Positions 29,881 through 39,109 of a stretch of DNA of 64,000 nucleotides are shown piece after piece (position 1 is the stretch's first letter; every line of letters starts with the position of its first letter). A program made the translations under genes and the position numbers. The notes under the pieces are model-generated. The model did no database searches, had not been told where the DNA came from, and worked only from the letters and a program-made list of their open reading frames with translations. Location of the stretch: NCBI GenBank assembly GCA_944320465.1, contig CALUHO010000011.1, forward strand, positions 1 through 64,000. Direction: 5' to 3'. This stretch comes from an uncultured Bacteroidales bacterium (GTDB taxonomy: Bacteria; Bacteroidota; Bacteroidia; Bacteroidales; P3).

Positions 29881-32517
29881 CTACAAAGTCACATACATCT
29901 TCAGGAAGAACATCCGGGGCCGGATCCGGTAACGGGTCTGGAAACTGCTGACCGGGGAAATCGTGGAATAAACATAATCCTGCACGCCCAAAAGGTTACG
30001 GCAGCTAAAGCTCCAGCGGAACTTCTTGTACGAATACTCGATTCCGGCATCGAACAAAACGAAATTCTTCTTCCCTGCCGAAGCCCCGTTGTAATAGTGG
30101 TCGCCTCCCACATCTATGTTGACGTTCTTGGGCAGCCGGAAACGAAGCCCTACATGGTTGGAATTGGTCAGCAAGGGCTGCAAGCCCTCGCCATCCTCCT
30201 GCCCGTAGAGCGTGTAAAGCACGTTTCCCGCATAAGAAAACCCCAAGAAATTGAAAGGAGAGAAAGAGAACTCCAGCTCCGCCGAATAACCCTGCCCGTA
30301 GCTGGTGGACACCACCTCCTGCATCAGGTACGGGCTTTCCGAATACGAGGCCGAGACCACCCCCTTCAGCACCGCGTCCTTCCAGGAGAAACTCTTGCTC
30401 GCCTCCAAGCTCCCGTACACGAAATGCGACAGCCGCCGCGTATCCCTCGCTATCGTGGTAGAATATATCCCGTCGAAATCCAAGCCGTACAGCACCCTCG
30501 GATTCCCCAGCGAATACCCCGCATCAAACCCAAGGAAGAACATGCCGAAGATGTCCTTGAAATCCGTGCTGAAAGCGAACGTCTGCGTCATGCCCTCGGT
30601 CAAGTCCGCCCGGTAGCGACCCAGGCTCCGGTAGTCGGTCAGGATGAATCCTTCGTACAAGCGCGACACCTCCGGCATCTGCCAGCTCATGCCGTAGGCG
30701 AACCGCAAGTCCACCGAGGCCGAGGCGATGTACTTGGCCATCAGGCTCGGCTCCACGAACACCTTGTGCCGCTGCAAGTCCCGCCCCATGCGGTTGTCCA
30801 ATATCGTCATCCGGTAGCTCAGCGGTATCCCCAGGCTCACGTCCCAGCGGGCGGACTGGTGACGCAGGTAAGCTGTCGGCTTCAGCACCAAGCGGTGCAT
30901 GTACAGCAGGTTCCTGTAAAGGCTTTCCTCCCCCGCCCCTATCCACGGCCCTTCCAGCAGGCTCTCCAAGCGGTCCATCCGGTACTCGGCCTGCACCGCC
31001 GGCGAAAGCATGAGCCCCCAGAACCGCAGTCTGCGGTAGAGCGAGGCATGCGCCGAAGCCCGCAGCCCGTCCGACACCACCTCCTGCACCGCCCCCGCGT
31101 AGGGGTTCTCCGCCATCACCCCCGTGGCCGAGTCCACTTCCAGACGGTAGGGCTTGTGCTCGTAGTCCGCCCGCACGAAGAGGTTGTAGCCTGTCCGCTC
31201 TCCCACACGCCGAATCACCGATGTCCGGGACGAGGCCTTGAACGAGCGCAGGCGGTAGCTCTGCTCCAGTCCGTTCACGTCCGTCCCCATCCCGTTGAAC
31301 TCCCCGCTGAACCGGTTCTCGTTGTTCAAATACAATTTGGATTCGTTCTTCTTGAAGCTCAAATCCGCCTCGATCCGGTGTGTTTCCAGGCTGTTGGCAA
31401 TATCCTCCCGGATGACATGGCGGCTCGAATCCGGCAACATCCATTGGGTCTCTTCCTGGGTGCTGCGGTCTTCGTGGTCGTGCAAGTAGACCGCGTTCAA
31501 ATTGGTTATCAATCCTTTTTCGTTCTTGAAAAGATTATTGAGCGATGCCGATTCCGAGCGGTTGAAGTAATAGTGTTCCTTGTCGATGCCGGGCGGCGAG
31601 GCCAAGGTGGGCTGCGACAACGTAGGGCTCAGCGAAACCGTGCCGCCCGAATGGTCGCTCAGCTCGTAGCGCAAATCCTTGCCGGTGTTGTTCCCCTTCA
31701 ATGTCACGATATGCTGGCTTCGGTGGCCGAAGTACATCCCCGCCCCCTCGCCATCCCAAAGGCCGCCCCCGTCGTAGCCCCCGCCCGCTCCGAGGCTGGC
31801 GATGAACACCCCCTTGGACGATTCCTTCAGCTTGAGGGTCAGGGTCGTCCTGTCCGAAGGCATTAGACCCTCCAGTGCCTTGACAGCCTGATGGTTCTCT
31901 AATATCTCCACCGTGGAGATATGTTCCGGGGCGATGTTCTTGGTGGCGACACCGTAACGCCCCTTGAGCAAGTCCATCCCCTCGATGGTCAGATCCACCG
32001 GCTTGCCCTTGTAGGTAATCCGCCCGTCCTTCCTGACCCTGATGCCCGGCAGCTTCTTCAGCACGTCCTCGATCACCCGGTCATCCTCCGTCTTTATCGC
32101 ATCCACCTGATACACGATCGTGTCCCGGCCTTTGAGCCGCACCTTGGGCGCCTGCACCTCCACCTCCCGCAGCTTGAACGTCTCCCGCTCCACCCGGAAG
32201 TCCTGCCTCCCGTCCCGGTTCGCCACCCGCCGGGTCAGGCTCTTCACCCCCAAGCCCGTCACGCAAAGGTCCACGCTGTCGAACGTGGCCACAAACTCCA
32301 AGCGGTAGTTTCCCGCCTCGTCCGTCACCACGTACCCCACCGCCAAGTTCGCCTGACCCGGCGGCCGTGCCAGCACGTAGGCCGTCACCCCTGCCCCGCT
32401 TCCGGCCTCCGTCACCCGCCCCTCGATCACCGTCTGCGAAAAAGCCCGGCCTCCCCCGGACAAAACCAAAACGAGGAAAAATGCCATCCATAAAAGCGTA
32501 TATCTGCCCATAGCCAA
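29881..32517 (-). CDS. TonB-receptor-like outer-membrane protein
   Basis: An 878-residue outer-membrane protein: signal peptide (FFLVLVLSGGGRAFSQ), then a carboxypeptidase regulatory-like beta-sandwich (VIEGRVTEAGSGAGVTAYVL, about 30-115). A plug-like domain follows with VIEDVLKKLPGIRVRKDGRI and ISTVEILENHQAVKALEG. Last is a long beta-barrel ending ...MFFLKMYVTL. It resembles TonB-dependent receptors, but no TonB box is obvious. The reading frame is visibly richer in G+C than its neighbours, which may point to transfer. It is the last gene of a run containing a pseudo-rSAM gene, a GLPGLI gene and a GG-motif peptide, where it might serve in export or uptake of the peptide product; that link is inference. 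Confidence 0.8.
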   Translation of the reverse strand: MAMGRYTLLWMAFFLVLVLSGGGRAFSQTVIEGRVTEAGSGAGVTAYVLARPPGQANLAVGYVVTDEAGNYRLEFVATFDSVDLCVTGLGVKSLTRRVANRDGRQDFRVERETFKLREVEVQAPKVRLKGRDTIVYQVDAIKTEDDRVIEDVLKKLPGIRVRKDGRITYKGKPVDLTIEGMDLLKGRYGVATKNIAPEHISTVEILENHQAVKALEGLMPSDRTTLTLKLKESSKGVFIASLGAGGGYDGGGLWDGEGAGMYFGHRSQHIVTLKGNNTGKDLRYELSDHSGGTVSLSPTLSQPTLASPPGIDKEHYYFNRSESASLNNLFKNEKGLITNLNAVYLHDHEDRSTQEETQWMLPDSSRHVIREDIANSLETHRIEADLSFKKNESKLYLNNENRFSGEFNGMGTDVNGLEQSYRLRSFKASSRTSVIRRVGERTGYNLFVRADYEHKPYRLEVDSATGVMAENPYAGAVQEVVSDGLRASAHASLYRRLRFWGLMLSPAVQAEYRMDRLESLLEGPWIGAGEESLYRNLLYMHRLVLKPTAYLRHQSARWDVSLGIPLSYRMTILDNRMGRDLQRHKVFVEPSLMAKYIASASVDLRFAYGMSWQMPEVSRLYEGFILTDYRSLGRYRADLTEGMTQTFAFSTDFKDIFGMFFLGFDAGYSLGNPRVLYGLDFDGIYSTTIARDTRRLSHFVYGSLEASKSFSWKDAVLKGVVSASYSESPYLMQEVVSTSYGQGYSAELEFSFSPFNFLGFSYAGNVLYTLYGQEDGEGLQPLLTNSNHVGLRFRLPKNVNIDVGGDHYYNGASAGKKNFVLFDAGIEYSYKKFRWSFSCRNLLGVQDYVYSTISPVSSFQTRYRIRPRMFFLKMYVTL

Positions 32518-32581
32518 TCCATTTTTTACCTAACCATCCTTTCCCAAAATCAAAATGCCGGCCCGAAGCCCGCCACAGGCA

Positions 32582-33967
32582 TCAAGACAGGATGCAGTCC
32601 AAACCCATCATCCGCTCGTAGAAACGGGGCGATGGACATAGATAGCGGTACAGGCATTCCCGGCATTCCGCCGAATCCCGGATGTACCGCCAAGCCCGAG
32701 TACCCTCCAGTTCCTTGACTATCATCTGCGTGATGGAATCCTCCATCGAACCCAATGGTGCTGCCGAGCAGTCTGCATAGACCTTCCCATCCGGCAGCAG
32801 CGTCAGATGCCCGAAATAACCCGGCGGTGTGTCATAATGAGCAATCTGCTTCGTTGCTTTGGTTTCACCGAAAACAGGCTGCACCTCGGCCAAACTCAAA
32901 CCGTGCCGGTTTGGTTCGGCTCTCGGTTTGCACTGTTTTTCGAGTCTCGAACTCAGTCACGTACCTAAGTACGCTCCTTCGTTCTCGCTCTCAGCGCCTT
33001 GCATCTTACTCACTCTGACACGCCGCCTGAGGGTGATTTCAAATGCCTATTTTGATACACCCTCCTGCCGCTTGGACAGCCGGCTCCGCAATATTTCCTC
33101 CCTGTTCGGAAATACGTTCTCCTTGAAAAAATCCAGATTCGTCCCATCGTACAACGGCACCGCCTCGTATTCTTCCTCCAAGTCCAGCGATTCCAGCCTC
33201 TCCAAATCCGCCCCGTTCCGCACGAAACAGATGCGGCGGGCATTCATCCCCGCCGCCTGCACAGAACATGCCTCAGGCACTGATACGCAGCCTCTCGACA
33301 AATCATAGTACGCCTCTAGCCCGAAGCCCGTCGCCTGCAACATTCCTGCAATCTCCTCTTTCTGCAACTCCTCCGCCCGCAATGCCACCACCGCCCCCGG
33401 AAACTCCCCCTGCAGCCATTTCAGGAATCCTTGCCACCCTGGATAATTCTCCAAACAGGAAAACAGGAACTTTGCCTCCCTCAACCTCGGATGCCGAATC
33501 CGGAGAAGAAACGCTTTCAGCCGCTCCTGCGGCAGGTATCCGGCAAAACTCGAAGGGTACTCCGCCTGCTTGTGCCAGTCCCCCTCCCAGCCCCGGCCGC
33601 CCATATAGACCGTCAGCGACAGGAAATTCCTCAGGACATCCGTGCTGCCTATCTTTCCCTGCCCCCGCAGCCTGTCCTGCTGCAGACTCAGGAATGGCGG
33701 CAAATACACCCGTCCCTCCTCTTCATGGACGCAGCCCAAACCCCGGCTCTCCACCTCCGCCACGAACGCCTTGAACCCGGGATCCGCCATCCATGCCTCG
33801 CACGGAATCCGGTACAACTTGTCCAAATCGGACAACTCGGCACAAGCCTCCTTCACGCAATCCACCAGCAAAAACTCGCAGGAACGATGATTCCGCGTGT
33901 TGTACAGCAAGCCTTTCCCACCCGCCGTCCACAAGAATGTTTCCGAAAACAGGCTCAAATATTTCAT
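32582..33967 (-). pseudogene. Pseudo-rSAM protein, GG-Bacteroidales type, split by an insertion
   Basis: Two in-frame pieces, 33967-33047 and 32899-32582, together match the pseudo-rSAM partner found beside radical SAM RiPP systems in Bacteroidales. The N-terminus MKYLSLFSETFLW...GLLYNTRN is typical. The C-terminus has FGHLTLLPDGKVYAD and the SPASM-like CRECLYRYLCPSP. The family has lost the CxxxCxxC cluster site and is thought to assist maturation or recognition of the peptide. Between the pieces lies foreign DNA with stop codons, flanked by CTGC on both sides. Removing 219 bases (one CTGC included) rejoins SRLSKRQ to IAHYDTPPG in frame and gives 388 residues, the normal length. The present gene should make only a truncated product. 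Confidence 0.75.
32850..33064. mobile_element. ~215-bp insertion inside the pseudo-rSAM gene
   Basis: A non-coding segment bounded by the 4-base direct repeat CTGC (32846-32849 and 33065-33068). It contains small palindromes such as CGTACCTAAGTACG and a GAGGGTG/CACCCTC stem at its right side, but no clear terminal inverted repeat and no transposase. Interpreted as a short non-autonomous element because its exact removal restores the host frame. No second copy is seen in this window. Confidence 0.55.
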
Positions 33968-34097
33968 AAACCAACATTTTATCAATAGGCGCGTTCTAAA
34001 TCAAATCAATCCAGTTTTTTCGCTTTTGCGGTGTCATCCCCATGCACGTAATCCCTCCATTCATCTGCACTTGGCTCATTTCAAGCAGGCAAGCTTT

Positions 34098-35008
34098 CTA
34101 TTCCAATTCTATCGGGGTATAATAGATGGATTCCTCCATTTCCTCGCCCGTCAACGGGCGGTGGTTCCCGTCTTCCTGGTAAATCAGTATTTTGCCCCCA
34201 TCGATACGGCGTAAGGAAAAGGCTTCTCGAATATGCCCTGTATCAAGCGGCGAGCCTTTGACCGAGAAGCTTTCCGGCGGATATAGTCCCGCTCTATCAT
34301 CGGCTCGTTCAAATTCTGTATCGCCCCATCGATAAATGTCCAAGAGTAGTCCCCCGCCTTGTCCTCCACTTTCAGTATCAAGCCCGGCAGCCCCCTGAAC
34401 TTGTACGGCCCGGCATCGATGGGTATCTCCGGGCAGAACCATGCCTCGTAGTTCCTCCCTTTGTACTCCGTTTCCGCCTTCTGGCACAGATACCCGCCCA
34501 CGCTGTCCGTCTCCGGCAAAAGTTCCCATGCAAACTTGGCCGCCGGCTCGGCATACTCAATCATCGTCGACTGCCTCAACAGCAACAACCTGAACAAACA
34601 GACCGACTGCCCTTGCGAATCTGTCACCCACTCCATCGGGTAATACTCACCCATGTACAAAAGTCCCGAATCCGCCTGCCACCTACGCTCGGCCTCCTCA
34701 ATCCTCCAGCTGACATCCTTCCTGTTCCCGCCTTTCCCCACATACATAATCCGATAATCTTCTATCTTTGCAGACTTGTCCTGATTCCAGAAACGCATCG
34801 TGTAATGCAGTTCCAACCATGCCGTGTCGTACACCCTCTCCATCCGCCACCGCCAATCGTCCCCGTAGCCCAAAAGGCGATAGGGGGCTGGGACATAGAA
34901 ATCGGAAAGTATCGTAGTCCCATGCTGGCATTGACCAGTCCACAGTAAAACAACAAAGAAAAGCACCAGCGTGCTACTCCTATCTATGAAATCCGCACCT
35001 CCCTTCAT
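34098..35008 (-). pseudogene. GLPGLI family protein, frameshifted near C-terminus
   Basis: A secreted Bacteroidetes-specific protein of unknown function, named for its GLPGLI motif, here RGLPGLILKVEDKAGDYSW. The start at ATG 35008 puts the hydrophobic STLVLFFVVLLWTGQC at the signal-peptide position; an ATG at 35029 is also possible. The frame stops early (VSMGAKY then TGA) at a run of five G (34195-34199 on the plus strand as C). Adding one G gives SMGGKILIYQED and continues to the family ending YYTPIELE at 34098, as in the second copy (FYTPIELE). Either a real slip mutation, a switchable tract or a sequencing error. It follows the GG-motif peptide gene. Confidence 0.8.
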
Positions 35009-35054
35009 AGCTATACTATAATCATCCATCCATCGATTGTATCGCCATCTTCCA

Positions 35055-35177
35055 TTATAGAACACTCGCAAACAGTAATAGGCTGACTTCCCATCCTCCT
35101 TTCACCATCATCTGCGCCTTGCGTTCCAAAATCCGGGATTCCATATCGTTCATCTTAAGGCTTCTCTTGGTTTTCAT
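35055..35177 (-). CDS. Candidate RiPP precursor peptide with GG motif
   Basis: A 40-residue ORF too short for usual gene callers. It starts MKTKRSLKMND, has a charged leader with ERKAQMMVKGG, and ends in a 12-residue tail beginning WEVS. The pattern (Lys/Leu/Asn start, hydrophobic residues before a Gly-Gly) is that of Bacteroidales leader peptides cut after GG and modified by radical SAM enzymes. Just downstream are a GLPGLI gene and a pseudo-rSAM gene, the expected partners. The tail is oddly hydrophobic (LLLFASVL). One frame over, the DNA encodes aromatic-rich YYCLRVFYNGRWRYNRW, so the core may itself be frameshifted. No strong Shine-Dalgarno; the leader is AT-rich. Confidence 0.55.
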   Translation of the reverse strand: MKTKRSLKMNDMESRILERKAQMMVKGGWEVSLLLFASVL

Positions 35178-35211
35178 TTTTCAATCATTTACTAATTAAC
35201 ACTTGCTTTTA

Positions 35212-35415
35212 GAAGCTGTTTAAATTTATTTGTTTGAGGCATCGGGAGGAAATTTCGAGGGATTTTGCCGCGTTTTTCAAAGGAGGATAGCCAAGCTATC
35301 GGACGTGAAAAACGCAAAAAAGCCCCGAAATAGCACCCGATGGGCAAACAAAATCCTGAAACCGCTCCCTGAAAATTCAGCCTTTTCAGGATTGCAAGAA
35401 ATTTTAAACAGCTTC
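35212..35415. mobile_element. Family A MITE-like element, copy 1
   Basis: 204 bp with terminal inverted repeats GAAGCTGTTTAAA ... TTTAAACAGCTTC. An internal hairpin, GCGTTTTTCA ... TGAAAAACGC enclosing GATAGC/GCTATC, is conserved in all copies. It is flanked by TTA (35209-35211) and TAA (35416-35418), so the target duplication has one mismatch. The same-strand copy is at 61598-61801 and the inverted copy at 41121-41324. No transposase inside. Confidence 0.9.
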
Positions 35416-35509
35416 TAACAAGCATTGGACACCTTTTTAACGAGATTTCAGCAATCTCGACCCAAGACCCTGCCACGAACCATGGCATGAAGAATGTCTC
35501 CGCCCCGCA

Positions 35510-35727
35510 TCATGGCAGGGAGAACCTCTCCAAGCCATTCTTACCCATGAATGACAGGCGTTGGTTATATGGATTACATGGCAGAACATGCCCTTGCTTT
35601 TCTTTTCCCGATAATGCTTGCTTTATGAAAACAAATCCCCGAAACGGGTTGCAGAGCCTGACGATGAAAAAAAACAGATTTACGCCATCGGCAGGCAAGA
35701 ATCAGATAAATCGTTCTTCCCTATCAT
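35510..35727 (-). other. Two short GKN-motif coding-like remnants
   Basis: Two stretches read alike in different frames: MIGKNDLSDSCLPMA then stop (35727-35680, with AGGAGG eight bases before the ATG), and LSFMGKNGLERFSLP then stop (ending 35510). Both resemble the 26-residue peptide at 39683-39763 (FIGKNDLSCISLPQGW). The flanks also repeat a GATTACATGGCA segment in inverted order (about 35551-35590 against 35735-35775). Function unknown; perhaps remains of a small-peptide gene family. The rest of 35416-36003 shows no supported gene. Confidence 0.3.
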
Positions 35728-36003
35728 GGAAAGCCTCCTATTGCCATGTAATCCCATCCTGCCCATAACACCTGCCTTTGTTAGTTACTAATCCCCCCAG
35801 TGCCAACCGTATCGCTAAGTTAAACATTATTTCCTACTTGGCAAAATCTCATGGACTGGTTGCAGGGCAACCGCATCAAAATGCAACGGATTAATAATCA
35901 TCATTATTATTTTATATCAACTTGTATGGGTTTGCTATCATAATATTTATTGCAAATCAAACCGTTGATTGTTGCAGATGATTTTGACACAGTTTGTCGC
36001 AAA

Positions 36004-36020
36004 GCAAGACTAAGTCTTGC
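36004..36020. promoter_or_regulatory. Palindrome and -7 box upstream of sulP
   Basis: GCAAGAC-TAA-GTCTTGC is a perfect 7-bp inverted repeat. It is followed at 36031-36038 by TACCTTTG, a good TAnnTTTG -7 box, 86 bases before the SulP ATG. The palindrome occupies the -33 region, where no TTTG is found, so it may be an activator or repressor site. Confidence 0.5.
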
Positions 36021-36123
36021 TGATATTTCATACCTTTGCAGGCTTTTTCCGCCGACGGGCGGAACATCCTGAATAAAAACCGAATTCATACAATCCGTAC
36101 CCTGACATAGACTTGGCCGCGCC

Positions 36124-37806
36124 ATGAAAAGACTCGACTTCCATCCCAAGCTGTTCTCCTGCCTGAAAGGCTACAACCGCAATTCGTTCCTCTCCGACCT
36201 GATGGCCGGGGTCATCGTCGGCATCGTAGCCCTTCCCTTGGCCATCGCCTTCGGCATCGCCTCCGGGGTCAGTCCGGAAAAAGGCATCATCACCGCCATC
36301 GTGGCCGGTTTCATCATCTCGCTCTTAGGCGGAAGTAAAGTCCAGATTGGCGGGCCTACCGGGGCCTTCATCGTCATCATTTACGGTATCATACAGCAAT
36401 ACGGATTCGAAGGGCTTACCGTGGCAACCCTGATGGCGGGCGTATTGCTGATACTTTTAGGCGTGTTCAAGCTCGGCACCATCATCAAATTCATTCCCTA
36501 CCCTATCATCGTGGGTTTCACGGCGGGAATCGCAGTCACGATTTTCACGACCCAGATTGCCGATGTCTTCGGACTGGATTTCCGGGGCGAAAAAGTCCCG
36601 GGAGACTTCATTGGCAAATGGCTGCTGTATTTCAAGCATTTCGATACCGTCAACTGGGGGAACGCCTTGGTAAGTATCCTGAGCATCCTCATTATCGCTC
36701 TTTGCCCGAAAATCAAGTTCCTGAAAAAAGTGCCCGGTTCCTTGGTGGCCATCGTGCTCGTCACCGTCGGGGTGTACCTCTTGAAACAATACGGCTTGGT
36801 AGGCAACATTCCCACGATTGGCGACCGTTTCTCGATTTCTTCCCAGCTGCCCCAAGCCAGCTTGCCTTCCTTGGACTGGGAGGCCGTCAAGAACCTCTTT
36901 CCTGTGGCTGTGACGATTGCGCTCTTAGGCGCGATTGAAAGCCTGCTCTCGGCGACCGTGGCCGACGGGGTCATCGGCGACCGCCACAATTCCAACACCG
37001 AACTGATTGCCCAAGGCGTTGCCAACATGCTGACGCCTTTGTTCGGGGGAATCCCGGCAACCGGTGCCATTGCCCGGACCATGACAAATATCAACAACGG
37101 GGGCAAGACACCGGTGGCGGGCATCATCCATGCCGTGGTATTGCTTTTAATCCTGATTTGCCTGATGCCTTTGGCCAAATACATCCCGATGGGCTGCTTG
37201 GCCGGTATCTTGGTGGTGGTTTCCTATAACATGAGCGGCTGGCGCACGTTCAAAGCCTTGCTGCGCAACCCTAAAAGCGACGTGGCAGTGCTTTTCCTGA
37301 CTTTCTTCCTGACGGTCGTCTTCGACTTGACGGTGGCCATCGAAGTGGGACTCGTGATTGCCTGCATCCTGTTCATCAAGCGGGTCATGGAAACGACCCA
37401 GATTTCGGTCATCACCAACGAGCTGGATCCGCAACAGGAATCGGACATCGTGATGCACGAAGAGAACCTTTCGATTCCGAAAGGCGTGGAAATCTACGAA
37501 ATCAACGGGCCTTACTTCTTTGGTATCGCCAACAAGTTCGAGGATACGATGAAGACCATCGGCGACCGGCCCAAGGTGCGGATTATCCGGATGCGGCGCG
37601 TGCCTTTCATCGACTCATCGGGCTTGCACAACCTAGAATCACTCTGCCAGATGGCGCAGAAAGACGGAATCCGGATCATCCTTTCCGGCGTGAACACACA
37701 TGTACGGGAAACATTGGAAAAATCGGACTTCTACCGGATTGTAGGCAAGGAAAACGTCTGCGACAATATCCATATCGCTTTGGAGCGGGCCAATGCCTTG
37801 CTGTAA
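36124..37806 (+). CDS. SulP family anion permease with STAS domain
   Basis: A 560-residue inner-membrane transporter of the SLC26/SulP type, moving sulfate, bicarbonate or a similar anion, probably with a cation. The membrane domain (about residues 20-430) holds the family signature GIASGVSPEKGIITAIVAGF and the repeat PITGFTAG-like VGFTAGIAVTIF. The cytoplasmic STAS domain (about 450-560) has VPFIDSSGLHNLESL, the segment phosphorylated in anti-sigma antagonists. The substrate cannot be told from sequence; no carbonic anhydrase gene lies nearby. One of few plus-strand genes here, convergent with the Rpn gene. Confidence 0.92.
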   Translation: MKRLDFHPKLFSCLKGYNRNSFLSDLMAGVIVGIVALPLAIAFGIASGVSPEKGIITAIVAGFIISLLGGSKVQIGGPTGAFIVIIYGIIQQYGFEGLTVATLMAGVLLILLGVFKLGTIIKFIPYPIIVGFTAGIAVTIFTTQIADVFGLDFRGEKVPGDFIGKWLLYFKHFDTVNWGNALVSILSILIIALCPKIKFLKKVPGSLVAIVLVTVGVYLLKQYGLVGNIPTIGDRFSISSQLPQASLPSLDWEAVKNLFPVAVTIALLGAIESLLSATVADGVIGDRHNSNTELIAQGVANMLTPLFGGIPATGAIARTMTNINNGGKTPVAGIIHAVVLLLILICLMPLAKYIPMGCLAGILVVVSYNMSGWRTFKALLRNPKSDVAVLFLTFFLTVVFDLTVAIEVGLVIACILFIKRVMETTQISVITNELDPQQESDIVMHEENLSIPKGVEIYEINGPYFFGIANKFEDTMKTIGDRPKVRIIRMRRVPFIDSSGLHNLESLCQMAQKDGIRIILSGVNTHVRETLEKSDFYRIVGKENVCDNIHIALERANALL

Positions 37807-37915
37807 GCCCTCTGTACCACTGAAGCATGCCTGACATCCGCAGGCGGAAACCGCCCTTTCGGACACGCAAACGAAATACTGCCTCCCTCACCGCGCCGTG
37901 CATCATTCTGGAACC

Positions 37916-38953
37916 CTAATCTTTGCCCGACAGGCCAATTATTTGCCTGATGATGCTTCCGTCCAGACCTTGAGCTTCCATTTTGCGCACCATATCGGCG
38001 ATAGCTTCCGCACGCCCCTCTTCCCGACCTTCAGCTCTACCTTCGGCCCGTCCTTCCAATCTACCCTCTTCCAATCCCTCTTTACGTCCTTCTGCTCGTC
38101 CTTCTGCTCGCCCTTCTGCTCGCCCTTCCTCTAACCCCTTAGCCAACCCTTCTTCCCGGCCTTCAGCGATACCTTTCAGACGTCCCTCGGCAATACCTTC
38201 CAGACGGCCTTCAGCCCGTTCTGTAGTGATGTTATCTCTCAGGATGTTGAGGTCGTCGAGATGCTTGTAGTAGGCATCGAGCTCGGACTTGCTCATTTTC
38301 TCCAGACGGAGCTTTTCCCTGACCAAGTCCAAGCCGGGTGCCGAGGCATCATCCCTCACCTCCCCTGTGTTCAGGTAGTGAATCCACTCCTCCAACGGGC
38401 TTTTGGCCACCTTGTTGAATTCATTCACTTTCAATATGTAATATTCTGGAAACAGCTGGCTGACGCTATCCACCTTGAACCTCTGCTTCTGGAAAGGAGA
38501 CAAATCGAGGATGTCTCCCAAATGTTGCCCTTTGAACTCGGTCTTCCCGTGGTAGAGGTAGTCCTTGCCCATGCCGAGGGGAAAATAGACGATGTTCACG
38601 CTGTAGACCTTGCGGACTTTCTCGTAATTGTCGCCCCGATTGATGTACTCGCTTAGCAGTTTGGACGTACCGAAAATCATCCGCTGGAAATAGGTCAGCT
38701 CGGTATTGTTCTGCACCTCGATGATGACTAATTGCCCGCCCTCCATCTCCGCCAGCAAATCCACCCGGTTACTCTTCTCGTATTCCGATTCCCGATTGCT
38801 TTCGCTTTCCAGAATCCGGTTGATTCTGACCTTCTGGTCGAACAAGGTGGAGAGAAAACCCTCCAACACTCCATAATTGGCCTTGTTGCGAAGAAGGCGT
38901 TTCATCGCCCAGTCGAAACGGACGTAACTTTCCGTTTTAGGTTTCTTGGTCAT
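37916..38953 (-). CDS. Rpn family nuclease / PD-(D/E)XK transposase-like protein
   Basis: 345 residues from ATG 38953 (MTKKPKTESYVRFDWAMKRL). Rpn proteins are RecA-independent recombination-promoting DNA endonucleases. The PD-(D/E)XK core is seen as ESNRESEYEKSNRVDLLA followed by VIIEVQN (Asp, then Glu-x-Gln). Residues from about 255 to 325 are a low-complexity series of EGRAEGR-type repeats, in DNA a run of near-identical 12-base units that could change length. The C-terminal MVRKMEAQGLDGSIIRQIIGLS is the usual short tail. An upstream Met frame of 12 residues is rejected. A palindrome with TATCTTTG lies 37 bases ahead. Confidence 0.88.
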   Translation of the reverse strand: MTKKPKTESYVRFDWAMKRLLRNKANYGVLEGFLSTLFDQKVRINRILESESNRESEYEKSNRVDLLAEMEGGQLVIIEVQNNTELTYFQRMIFGTSKLLSEYINRGDNYEKVRKVYSVNIVYFPLGMGKDYLYHGKTEFKGQHLGDILDLSPFQKQRFKVDSVSQLFPEYYILKVNEFNKVAKSPLEEWIHYLNTGEVRDDASAPGLDLVREKLRLEKMSKSELDAYYKHLDDLNILRDNITTERAEGRLEGIAEGRLKGIAEGREEGLAKGLEEGRAEGRAEGRAEGRKEGLEEGRLEGRAEGRAEGREEGRAEAIADMVRKMEAQGLDGSIIRQIIGLSGKD

Positions 38954-38989
38954 GGTGTTGTATGTTATCGGCCTTATGCCGAGACGCAT

Positions 38990-39016
38990 CCTATCTTCGG
39001 CGAAGCCAAAGATAGG
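38990..39016. promoter_or_regulatory. Palindrome upstream of the Rpn gene
   Basis: CCTATCTTCGGC and GCCAAAGATAGG pair over 12 bp with one mismatch around GAA. The minus strand carries TATCTTTG (-7 consensus). Similar in plan to the palindrome at 15683-15711. Confidence 0.35.
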
Positions 39017-39109
39017 AACAAAATCCGTGAACTGCTAAATTTTAACGTTTTTTAATACTCGGCAAGTTCAAGACATCTTGCAACTTGCCTATTCCCAGCA
39101 ACACACTTT

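Noticed and set aside
30097..31866. A 589-codon plus-strand frame rich in Arg, Pro and His
   Set aside because: Antisense shadow of the G+C-rich outer-membrane protein gene.
35230..35418. A 62-codon ORF inside family A, similar in the copy at 61616-61804
   Set aside because: The likeness follows from the recent copies of the element. The inverted copy 2 does not keep the frame as a gene, and there is no ribosome site or known domain.
38000..38230. Short tandem units as a CRISPR array
   Set aside because: The 12-base units are in frame and encode EGR repeats in the Rpn protein; there are no spacers.
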